64,000 bases of DNA. Source: Mobilicoccus caccae (GTDB lineage: Bacteria > Actinomycetota > Actinomycetes > Actinomycetales > Dermatophilaceae). The stretch spans positions 911,199-975,198 of the forward strand of contig NZ_BSUO01000001.1 of NCBI RefSeq assembly GCF_030161635.1. Direction: 5' to 3'. Below the pieces are notes generated by a model. That model saw only the letters and a list, made by a program, of their open reading frames with translations, was not told where the DNA came from and ran no database searches. Shown here piece after piece: positions 57,417-64,000 of this stretch; the stretch's first letter is position 1, and each line of letters begins with the position of its first letter. Position numbers and translations under genes: made by a program.

Positions 57417-58715
57417 GTGAACATCACCGTCGTGGGCCTGGGCAAGATCGGCCTCCCGCTCGCCGTGCAGTTCGCCGGCAAGGGGCACCGCGTCCTCGGC
57501 GCGGACGTCAACCCGGCCGTCGTCGAGACCGTCAACGCCGGCAACGAGCCCTTCCCCGGTGAGGCCGACCTGCAGACCAAGCTGAGCACCGCCGTCGAGG
57601 CCGGTCTGCTCGAGGCCACGACGGACACCGCCGCCGCCGTGTCGGAGTCCGACGCCGTGGTCATCGTCGTGCCGCTGTTCGTCGACGCCGAGGGAAAGCC
57701 CGACTTCGGGTGGATGGAGTCGGCCACCCAGGACATCGCGCGTGGTCTGCGCCCGGACACCCTGGTGTCGTACGAGACGACCCTGCCCGTGGGCACCACC
57801 CGCACCCGGTGGAAGCCGATGCTCGAGGAGGGGTCGGGCCTGGTCGAGGGCAGCGACTTCCACCTCGTGTTCTCCCCCGAGCGGGTCCTCACCGGCCGCG
57901 TGTTCGCCGACCTGCGCAAGTACCCCAAGCTCATCGGTGGGCTCGACGGACTCGGCGGAGCCGGCGCCCGCCGCGGCATCGAGTTCTACGAGGCCGTCCT
58001 CGACTTCGACGACCGGCCTGACCTGACCCGCGGCAACGGTGTCTGGGACCTCGGCTCGGCCGAGGCCGCCGAGATGGCCAAGCTCGCCGAGACCACCTAC
58101 CGCGACGTCAACATCGGACTGGCCAACCAGTTCGGCCGGTTCGCCGCCGCCAACGGCATCGACGTCTACCAGGTCATCGAGGCCAGCAACTCCCAGCCGT
58201 ACAGCCACATCCACCGCCCGGGCATCGCCGTGGGCGGCCACTGCATCCCGGTCTACCCGCGCCTGTACCTGTGGAACGACCCGGAGGCCACCGTGGTCCG
58301 CGCCGCCCGCGAGGCCAACGCCGACATGCCGTCCTACACCGTCGGTGTCGCCACCGGCGCGGCCGGCGACCTGTCCGGCAAGACGGTCGCCGTGCTGGGG
58401 GCCGCCTACCGCGGCGGCGTCAAGGAAACGGCGTTCTCCGGCGTCTTCGCCACCGTCGAGGCGCTCCGGGCGCAGGGGGCGACGGTCGTCGTGCACGACC
58501 CCATGTACTCCGATGACGAGCTGGCGAAGTTCGGGTGGACCCCCTACCGGCTCGGTGACGCCGTCGACGTGGCCATCGTGCAGGCCGATCACGCGGAGTA
58601 CCGGGAGCTGTCGGCGAGCGACCTCCCGGGCGTCTCCGTCGTCATCGACGGCCGCAACCACCTCGACCCCGCCCGGTTCGAGGGCGTCACGTTCCGGACC
58701 GTCGGGCGCGCCTGA
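57417..58715 (+). CDS. UDP-sugar dehydrogenase (UDP-ManNAc/UDP-Glc type)
   Basis: 432 residues. N-terminal Rossmann VVGLGKIGLPLAVQF, ETTLPVGTTRTRW, FSPERVLTGRV, and the catalytic cysteine in GGHCIPVYP; C-terminal NAD-fold GKTVAVLGAAYRGGVKETAFS. It oxidises a UDP-linked hexose C6 to the acid for envelope polysaccharide. The GHCIPVYP version is more like WecC than Ugd, but substrate is unsure. GTG 57417 has GAGGAA eight nt upstream. Strong terminator after the stop. Confidence 0.85.
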   Translation: MNITVVGLGKIGLPLAVQFAGKGHRVLGADVNPAVVETVNAGNEPFPGEADLQTKLSTAVEAGLLEATTDTAAAVSESDAVVIVVPLFVDAEGKPDFGWMESATQDIARGLRPDTLVSYETTLPVGTTRTRWKPMLEEGSGLVEGSDFHLVFSPERVLTGRVFADLRKYPKLIGGLDGLGGAGARRGIEFYEAVLDFDDRPDLTRGNGVWDLGSAEAAEMAKLAETTYRDVNIGLANQFGRFAAANGIDVYQVIEASNSQPYSHIHRPGIAVGGHCIPVYPRLYLWNDPEATVVRAAREANADMPSYTVGVATGAAGDLSGKTVAVLGAAYRGGVKETAFSGVFATVEALRAQGATVVVHDPMYSDDELAKFGWTPYRLGDAVDVAIVQADHAEYRELSASDLPGVSVVIDGRNHLDPARFEGVTFRTVGRA

Positions 58716-58739
58716 CCCGCGCCCCCGCCCAGATCGGCG

Positions 58740-58773
58740 ACCGGCCGTCACCTCCTCCGAGGTGACGGCCGGT
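58740..58773 (+). terminator. Terminator of sugar dehydrogenase
   Basis: 15-bp perfect arms with loop CTCC and a short TTCGTGT tail, 25 nt after the stop. Confidence 0.8.
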
Positions 58774-58939
58774 TCGTGTATCCGGTTGCGGTGATAGCAG
58801 GTTCGGTCCGTGAAGGATTCAGCTCGTGAGGGTGCGGTGCTACCAGGTGCGGAAGGTCGACGTCGCCTTGTCGGTCGGGACCGAGAGCACTTCACACCCG
58901 GCTCCGGCACGACGGCGGGGTATATGTCGTGGTGCAGCG

Positions 58940-58993
58940 GTGATCTCGACACGAAGAACAACACGGACAACATCGACGGCGTGGGCTCTCTGA
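58940..58993 (+). promoter_or_regulatory. Candidate threonine leader peptide upstream of thrC
   Basis: GTG-started 17-codon frame fMISTRRTTRTTSTAWAL with six Thr codons in ten consecutive codons (58949-58978), five of them ACA, a codon otherwise uncommon in this GC-rich DNA. The run falls inside the left arm of a 25-nt inverted repeat, and the next gene is threonine synthase, as expected for ribosome-mediated attenuation. No good ribosome site precedes the GTG; a longer in-frame GTG exists at 58826. Confidence 0.5.
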
Positions 58994-59059
58994 GCGCTGC
59001 AGGTCAGGAGGTCGACCATGGCCATGGGGGCGTCTCGATGTCGTCGGTGTTGTTCTTCG
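58952..59059 (+). repeat. 25-nt inverted repeat upstream of thrC
   Basis: Arms 58952-58976 and 59035-59059 pair at 23 of 25 positions, loop 58 nt. The loop holds AGGAGG (59006-59011), an ATG at 59018 and the palindrome CCATGGCCATGG. No T-run follows. Confidence 0.75.
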
Positions 59060-59131
59060 CACCTCGCCTATCCGGGTGGTGAGGGCGGGCGACGCCGGTG
59101 GACGGTTCCCGGTTGTCGGGGACGCTCCGCC

Positions 59132-59137
59132 TACCCT
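59132..59137 (+). promoter_or_regulatory. Possible -10 element directly before thrC
   Basis: TACCCT ends 6 nt before the GTG at 59144. If used, the message would be leaderless and bypass the upstream leader. Confidence 0.4.
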
Positions 59138-59143
59138 GGGTGG

Positions 59144-60583
59144 GTGCGCTATCTCTCCACCCGTGACGCCAGCGGCGACGCCTCCCAGCGGTTCTGCGAC
59201 ATCCTCATCGGCGGGCTCGCCCCCGACGGCGGTCTGTATCTACCGGAGTCCTACCCGCAGGTCGACGACGCCACCCTCACGTCGTGGCGGCGTCTGCTCG
59301 AAGAGAAGGGGTACGCTGCCCTCGCGCACGCGATCCTGTCCCTCTACATCGACGACATCGACAGCGAAGACCTCCTCGGCATCTGTCGCCGGGCCTACAC
59401 GGCCGAGAAGTTCCGCACCGAGGACATCGTGCCGGTCACCCGGCTCGACGAGCGCCTCGCCCTCGGGCACCTGTCGAACGGCCCGACGGCGGCGTTCAAG
59501 GACATGGCCATGCAACTCCTCGGCGAGCTCTTCGAGTACGAGCTGGCCCGCCGCGACCAGAGTCTCGCCGTGCTGGGCGCCACCAGCGGCGACACCGGCA
59601 GCTCGGCGATCTTCGCGCTCAAGGGCCGGGCGCGGATCCACGTGTTCATGCTCAGCCCGCTCGGTCGGATGACGCCGTTCCAGCAGGCGCAGATGTTCAG
59701 CGTGGACGACCCCAAGGTCGTCAACCTCGCCGTCGACGGGGTGTTCGACGACTGCCAGGACATCGTCAAGAAGGTGGCCTCCGACCTGGAGTTCAAGGAG
59801 TTGCACCGGCTCGGCGCCGTCAACTCGATCAACTGGGCGCGGCTGCTCGCCCAGGTCGTCTACTACGTGGCGTGCTGGATCCGCTGCACCGAGCGCAACG
59901 ACCAGCAGGTCTCGTTCTCGGTGCCCACCGGCAACTTCGGCGACGTCTGCGCCGGCCACGTCGCCAAGCAGATGGGGGTGCCGATCGACGCCCTCGTCGT
60001 CGCCACCAACGAGAACGACGTCCTCGACGAGTTCTTCCGCACCGGCGTCTACCGGGTGCGCAGAAGCGCCGAGACGCAGGAGACGTCCAGCCCGTCGATG
60101 GACATCTCCAAGGCGAGCAACTTCGAGCGGTTCGTGTTCGACCTGCTCGGGCGTGACGGTGCCCGCACCGCCGAGTTGTTCTCGGGTCTGGGCACGGGCG
60201 AGGGGTTCGATCTGTCGGACGTCCCGGCCTTGGCGCAGGCGCGCTCCCGGTACGGATTCCGCTCGGGCCGTTCGACCCACGCCGACCGCGTCGCGACCAT
60301 CGCGGCCGTGGACAAGGAGTTCGGGGTCGTCGTCGACCCGCACACGGCCGACGCGCTGAAGGTCGCCTTCGACGTCCTCGACGGCGACGACGTCGCCACC
60401 CCGGTGGTCGTCCTCGAGACGGCCCTGCCGGTCAAGTTCGCCGAGACCATCCGCGAGGCCCTCGGACACGACCCGGAGACCCCCGAGGCGTTCGCCCACC
60501 TGGCCGACGCCGAGCGCCACGTCACCGAGATCGACAACGACGCCGACCTCGTCAAGAAGATCATCGTCGAGACCCTCACCTGA
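59144..60583 (+). CDS. thrC: Threonine synthase
   Basis: 479 residues from GTG 59144, where the family N-terminus VRYLSTRDASGDASQRF begins. PLP lysine in GPTAAFKDMAMQ, phosphate-binding GATSGDTGSSAI, FSVPTGNFGDVCAG and GRSTHADRVATI. It is the long (E. coli-like) type that converts phosphohomoserine to threonine. The frame stays open upstream to an ATG at 59018 with a perfect AGGAGG site, which would add 42 residues unlike the family; I prefer 59144 but both may be used. No hom or thrB is adjacent. Confidence 0.93.
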   Translation: MRYLSTRDASGDASQRFCDILIGGLAPDGGLYLPESYPQVDDATLTSWRRLLEEKGYAALAHAILSLYIDDIDSEDLLGICRRAYTAEKFRTEDIVPVTRLDERLALGHLSNGPTAAFKDMAMQLLGELFEYELARRDQSLAVLGATSGDTGSSAIFALKGRARIHVFMLSPLGRMTPFQQAQMFSVDDPKVVNLAVDGVFDDCQDIVKKVASDLEFKELHRLGAVNSINWARLLAQVVYYVACWIRCTERNDQQVSFSVPTGNFGDVCAGHVAKQMGVPIDALVVATNENDVLDEFFRTGVYRVRRSAETQETSSPSMDISKASNFERFVFDLLGRDGARTAELFSGLGTGEGFDLSDVPALAQARSRYGFRSGRSTHADRVATIAAVDKEFGVVVDPHTADALKVAFDVLDGDDVATPVVVLETALPVKFAETIREALGHDPETPEAFAHLADAERHVTEIDNDADLVKKIIVETLT

Positions 60584-60625
60584 GCGACGCTCTGTTTCGA
60601 GGCGCTCGGGGGCTCGCACCTGGGG

Positions 60626-61432
60626 TCAGGGTCGGTGCCACTCGTACGGGGTGGTGGTCGTGACCTCGACGAAGCCCGACCTCGCGAGGATGGGGCGGGA
60701 GTACGGCGTGCAGTCGCTCTGGATCAGCGTCTTGCCCCGGTCGAGCGCGGAACGTGCCCGTGCGGCGGTCAGCGCGCGGTAGATGCCGCGGCGGCGCCAG
60801 TGTGGCCGGGTCGCCCCACCCCAGATGCCGGCGAACTCGGTGTCCGGCACCGGTTCCAGCCGCCCCGCGGACACGATCGTCCCCTCGGCCTCGGCGATCC
60901 ACAGCTCCATGTCGTCCGTGCCGAGCGACAACCGGTACAGGAGCGCGTCCGCCATCGACGTGCTCGGCGGGCCGCCGAACACCTCGTCCTGCATGGCGGC
61001 CATGGCTCGCACGTCGTCCTCGTCCGTGATGCGCCGCAGCGTGATCCCCTCCGGCAGCGCCGGTGCGTCGGCGAGATCGACGGCGCGGCCGATCATCACC
61101 GATTCCCGCTCGCCGGCGACGAACCCGTGCGCGATCAGCGCCGCGGCGAGCTCGGCGTCGCCCTCGTCGTGACCACGGGTCTTCCACTCCACCTCGACCA
61201 CCTCGGAGTCGGCGAGGTAGTGGGCGAGGGTCTCGCCGACGAGCGCATCGAGGTCGGCGCGGGAGAGTCCCGCGAGGGCACCGAGCTCGTGGACGACGAA
61301 CCCACGACCTCCGACGTAGGTCGAGCGCAGGACCGACCCGTCACGCTCCCACCGCAGGGCCGAGGCGAACTCGGCGTCGCCGCGGAGCTGGGTGTCGTAG
61401 GCGTCAAGGAGGTCCGCGCTCGAGTGTGTCAT
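60626..61432 (-). CDS. GNAT-family N-acetyltransferase
   Basis: 268 residues from ATG 61432. The C-terminal half has GNAT motif A, ATRPHWRRRGIYRALTAARARSALDRG, with the R/Q-x-x-G-x-A acetyl-CoA loop slightly altered (RRRGIY), after the acceptor strand GRLEPVPDTEFAGIWGGA. The N-terminal half is a helical domain of unknown role. Substrate unknown. Convergent with thrC. Confidence 0.82.
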   Translation of the reverse strand: MTHSSADLLDAYDTQLRGDAEFASALRWERDGSVLRSTYVGGRGFVVHELGALAGLSRADLDALVGETLAHYLADSEVVEVEWKTRGHDEGDAELAAALIAHGFVAGERESVMIGRAVDLADAPALPEGITLRRITDEDDVRAMAAMQDEVFGGPPSTSMADALLYRLSLGTDDMELWIAEAEGTIVSAGRLEPVPDTEFAGIWGGATRPHWRRRGIYRALTAARARSALDRGKTLIQSDCTPYSRPILARSGFVEVTTTTPYEWHRP

Positions 61433-61599
61433 CTCCGAAGCATCGCCGGTGCGCTCCCCGGAGTCACCGCATTTTCTCCCTCCCGCGGCGCGGCGCCCCG
61501 GGCCTGCGGTGAGCACTCGCCGACGCGCGCCGCGGACCGGCCGGCCGTAGCGTGGGCGGAGATCTGTGGAGCCGATCCCCTACGCACTCAGGAGCATCC

Positions 61600-62511
61600 G
61601 TGAAGAAGCCCGACGTGGTACGCAACGCCGAGAAGCTCGTCCGCGACGACGAGGAGGGCAAGATCTTTCCGTCGCAACAGCAGACGCCACCCGGTCTCAC
61701 CGGCGAGATGGACCCGGTGCCCGACCACGGCGAGCAGACGTGGAGGGGCCGCGGGCGCCTGGAGGGGTTGAAGGCGTTCATCACCGGCGCCGACTCCGGG
61801 ATCGGTCGGGCCGTGGCCATCGCCTACGCCCGTGAGGGTGCCGACGTGGCGATCGGCTACCTGCCCGAGGAGCAGGTGGACGCCGAGGAGACCGCCCGCG
61901 TGGTCGAGGAGGCCGGACGCACCGCCGTCCTCGTGCCGGCCGACCTGCGCACGAACGAGGAATGCGTGCGGTCGATCGGCGAGGCCGTCGAGGGTCTCGG
62001 CGGCCTGGACATCCTCGTCAACAACGCGGGATACCACTGGGAACGCAGTGGCGAGGGTCTCGAAGGGCTGGACCTGGAGGAGATGGACCGCACGTTCCGC
62101 ACCAACCTGAACGCGATCCTGTGGCTCAGCCGGGCGGCCTTGCCGCACCTGGGCGAGGGCGCCTCGATCATCAACACGAGTTCGGTGCAGGCCTACGATC
62201 CGTCGACGTCGCTGCTCGACTACGCGGCCACGAAGGCCGCCGTCAACAACCTCACGGTCAACCTGGCAGCGGACCTGGGCCCGAAGGGCATCCGCGTCAA
62301 CGCCGTCGCGCCCGGTCCGATCTGGACGCCGCTGCAACCGGCGACGCGGTTTCCGGAGAAGGTCGAGTCGTTCGGCGCGAACACCCCGCTCGGTCGAGCG
62401 GGCCAGCCGTCGGAGATGGCGGGCGCCTACGTGTTCCTCGCCTCCCCGGAGGAGGCCAGTTACGTCTCCGGCACGGTGATCGGCGTCACCGGCGGCCGCC
62501 CGGTCTTCTGA
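61600..62511 (+). CDS. Short-chain dehydrogenase/reductase (YghA-like)
   Basis: 303 residues. AGGAG lies six nt before GTG 61600. Cofactor motif ITGADSGIGRAVA, NNAG, the Ser in NTSSVQAY and the catalytic YAATKAA (Tyr-x3-Lys). The N-terminal 45 residues (PPGLTGEMDPVPDHGEQTW) are the extension seen in the glucose/NAD-dependent YghA-like group. The physiological substrate is unknown; relatives act on sugars or aldehydes under stress. Confidence 0.87.
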   Translation: MKKPDVVRNAEKLVRDDEEGKIFPSQQQTPPGLTGEMDPVPDHGEQTWRGRGRLEGLKAFITGADSGIGRAVAIAYAREGADVAIGYLPEEQVDAEETARVVEEAGRTAVLVPADLRTNEECVRSIGEAVEGLGGLDILVNNAGYHWERSGEGLEGLDLEEMDRTFRTNLNAILWLSRAALPHLGEGASIINTSSVQAYDPSTSLLDYAATKAAVNNLTVNLAADLGPKGIRVNAVAPGPIWTPLQPATRFPEKVESFGANTPLGRAGQPSEMAGAYVFLASPEEASYVSGTVIGVTGGRPVF

Positions 62512-62526
62512 TTCCGACGTTTCGTC

Positions 62527-63105
62527 TCACCCGCGGCGGGCCTGGTCACCGACCAGGCCCGCCGGGCTGAGCGTGATCGGGAACGGGCGGCTCACCGACA
62601 GCGTCTGCTCACCCTCGGCCGCGCCGACCTCGACGAACAGGCCGTCCTGCAGGTCCCAGGCCGTGATGCTCGGCGGAGTGGCATCGGTGCCGGGATCGAC
62701 GACCCAGTAGGAGGCGCATCCCGCCTCCTCGTAGCGCGCCTTCTTGAGGTTGAGGTCGTACAGGCGGGTGCTGGGGGAAAGGATCTCCACGGCGAGCAGG
62801 GGCGCGGTCGGCAGGCCTCGCTCTGTCAGCTCGTCCATCGAGGCGACGAGGACATCGGGCTGCAGCGAGGTGTCGGGCGCGAGCCGGACGTCGAAGGGGG
62901 CGGCCAGGACCTCCAAACCGGCCGGGCAGAGAGCATGTAACGCGCTGCCCAGCCGCATCGAGATGCGCTGGTGACGCCGGCTCGGCGCGGGTGTCACGAC
63001 GAGCAGCCCGTCGAGCAGTTCGTACCGGTTGCCGTCGTCAGGCATGGTGTCGAGGTCATCGACGGTCCAGGTGTGTCGAGTCGGCAGGGTGGTCATGGTG
63101 CCCAT
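62527..63105 (-). CDS. Uma2-family (DUF820) endonuclease-like protein, copy 1
   Basis: 192 residues. PD-(D/E)xK-like core: YELLDG, LQPDVLVA (Asp), LLAVEILSPSTR (Glu) and LNLKKARYEEAGCASYWVVDP (Lys and conserved tail). The N-terminus RHTWTVDDLDTMPDDGNRY is shared almost exactly with copy 2. The family is abundant in cyanobacteria and some actinobacteria; its nuclease role is predicted from fold only. Tandem with the paralog downstream in coordinates. Confidence 0.85.
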   Translation of the reverse strand: MGTMTTLPTRHTWTVDDLDTMPDDGNRYELLDGLLVVTPAPSRRHQRISMRLGSALHALCPAGLEVLAAPFDVRLAPDTSLQPDVLVASMDELTERGLPTAPLLAVEILSPSTRLYDLNLKKARYEEAGCASYWVVDPGTDATPPSITAWDLQDGLFVEVGAAEGEQTLSVSRPFPITLSPAGLVGDQARRG

Positions 63106-63204
63106 GGTCGCTGTTCCCGTCGTCGTGGTCCAGGGTCATGAGGCGATCATCGACGTTGAGTGTGGTCTCGGCGCAGCGTCATCCACAGGGTGCCCCGCGT
63201 CGGT

Positions 63205-63780
63205 TCAGCGGCGTCTGTGCGTCTCGACGAGGGCTGCGGGCACGATGGTGACCGGGAACGGCTCGGCGAGCGTCAGGGACTCCTCGCCTCGGACGGTACC
63301 GACCTGCGTGTAGGTGTCCCCGTCGAGATCCCAGGCGGTGATCGAGGCGGCGGCGTCGTCGGTGCCGGGGTCGACGACCCAGTACGAGGGGCAGCGGGCG
63401 ACCTCGTAGCGCGCCTTCTTGAGGTTGAGGTCGACCAGGCGGGTACTGGGCGAGAGGATCTCGACGGCGAGCAGTGGCGACCCGTCGAGTCCGCGTCGGG
63501 TGAGTCGGTCCTGATGAGCGACGAGCAGGTCTGGCTGCACGGCGGTGTCCGGGGCGAGCCGGACGTCGAAGGGGGCGCAGAACACCTCGAGGTCCGGCGG
63601 GCAGGCGCGCTGGAGGAGGAAAGCGAGCCTCACCGAGGCGCGCTGGTGCCGCAGGAGGGGTGCGGGCGTCACGACGAGCGTTCCGTCGATGAGCTCGTAC
63701 CGATTGCCGTCGTCAGGCATGGTGTCGAGGTCATCGACGGTCCAGGTGTGTCGTACGGGCAGTGTCGTCACAGTGCTCAT
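63205..63780 (-). CDS. Uma2-family (DUF820) endonuclease-like protein, copy 2
   Basis: 191 residues from ATG 63780, close to copy 1 along the whole length (VTPAPLLRHQR, FDVRLAPDT, VEILSPSTRLVDLNLKKARYE). The two start regions also resemble each other in DNA, so this is a local duplication. Differences cluster in the C-terminal 40 residues. Function as for copy 1. Confidence 0.85.
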   Translation of the reverse strand: MSTVTTLPVRHTWTVDDLDTMPDDGNRYELIDGTLVVTPAPLLRHQRASVRLAFLLQRACPPDLEVFCAPFDVRLAPDTAVQPDLLVAHQDRLTRRGLDGSPLLAVEILSPSTRLVDLNLKKARYEVARCPSYWVVDPGTDDAAASITAWDLDGDTYTQVGTVRGEESLTLAEPFPVTIVPAALVETHRRR

Positions 63781-63873
63781 GGTCGTCGCTCCGCGGGGTG
63801 GGGTCCAGGGGCATGGACCGATCGTCGTCCGCGGTGTGGGTGGCGTGGCGTCGTCATCCACAGCCATCCGGAC

Positions 63874-64000
63874 TCACGCCCAATCGAGGAAATCCCGGAT
63901 CCGCGCGACGGTGAGATCGACGAGGTCGGCGTCGTACTCGGGCAGGTGCCGTTCGGTGAACAGATGTCCCGAGCCGGGCTGCACGTGGTCCTCGAACATC
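63874..64000 (-). CDS. Dienelactone-hydrolase-like protein, C-terminal end
   Basis: Only the last 42 codons are in the window: FEDHVQPGSGHLFTERHLPEYDADLVDLTVARIRDFLDWA. The GSGHLF segment carries the catalytic His of an alpha/beta hydrolase, as in small dienelactone-hydrolase-family proteins. The rest lies beyond the right edge. Confidence 0.6.
   Translation of the reverse strand, partial: MFEDHVQPGSGHLFTERHLPEYDADLVDLTVARIRDFLDWA

Noticed and set aside
58840..59025. Minus-strand 61-codon ORF overlapping the thrC leader
   Set aside because: No ribosome site, nothing downstream on that strand to regulate, and it exists largely because the inverted repeat is open in several frames.
1..64000. 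rRNA operon, prophage or origin of replication
   Set aside because: No rRNA-like sequence, phage genes or DnaA-box cluster seen; the only RNA gene I can support is the initiator tRNA.

Overview
The window is a GC-rich (roughly 70 %) chromosomal segment of an actinobacterium. The evidence is the combination of AdnA/AdnB, WhiB7, a SigR/RsrA pair, mycoredoxin and mycothiol-dependent dehydrogenase genes, the 24-residue ribosomal protein bL37, a PPA1309-family gene and many start codons placed 6-7 nt after a TAnnnT hexamer (leaderless style). Within Actinomycetota the gene set suits Micrococcales (Dermatophilaceae/Intrasporangiaceae-like), but I cannot fix the genus. Gene order follows two blocks known from Mycobacterium tuberculosis: rhlE-DUF3107-tetR-adnA-adnB-nudC-mrx1-uvrD2-whiB7-ABC1 kinase-Rv3196/3195/3194/3193-like genes (8.7-36.6 kb), and ppk2/rsgA/aroA/yedK/sigR/rsrA (47.7-53.8 kb).

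Layout. 0-8 kb: secreted amylase (cut by the window edge), secreted M14 peptidase, lipoamide dehydrogenase, MaoC hydratase, ABC-F ATPase, PHP hydrolase. 8.7-24 kb: RNA helicase, DUF3107, TetR, the AdnAB end-resection helicase-nuclease, a kinase-fold protein lacking both expected catalytic aspartates, NudC, mycoredoxin, UvrD2. 23.8-27.6 kb: whiB7 with a long regulated leader, a small unknown ORF, an ABC1 kinase, a cyclodehydratase-like protein and a zinc-ribbon protein. 27.8-36.6 kb: DUF45 peptidase, YwiC-like membrane protein, zincin-like protein, MoaE, PDZ-Lon protease, PPA1309, UPF0182. 36.7-43.6 kb: initiator tRNA, RelE-like toxin and antitoxin, agmatinase, mscR plus MBL hydrolase, an IS1182-like element inserted at the MBL stop codon, and a questin-oxidase-like gene divergent from soxR. 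44-54 kb: M16 peptidase pair, HisN, PPK2, RsgA, AroA, DoxX, YedK, SigR-RsrA, bL37. 54-64 kb: an AT-rich patch with a small ORF, two membrane HD-domain proteins, a nucleotide-sugar dehydrogenase, thrC behind a candidate threonine leader peptide, GNAT, SDR, two Uma2-like paralogs, and the end of a dienelactone-hydrolase-like gene.

Themes. Redox and antibiotic stress handling dominates (SigR/RsrA, SoxR, WhiB7, mycoredoxin, MscR), together with DNA-end repair. The most interesting regulatory candidates are the Thr-codon leader with a 25-nt inverted repeat ahead of thrC, the whiB7 leader, and a SoxR-type box shared by soxR and the questin-oxidase-like gene.

Caveat. At least 18 places in 13 otherwise well conserved genes lack one base, nearly always inside a G or C run. 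Essential genes such as aroA are hit. I read these as sequence errors and annotate each gene as one CDS across the break. The single IS transposase frame break is different: it is a 7-bp tandem-repeat expansion.
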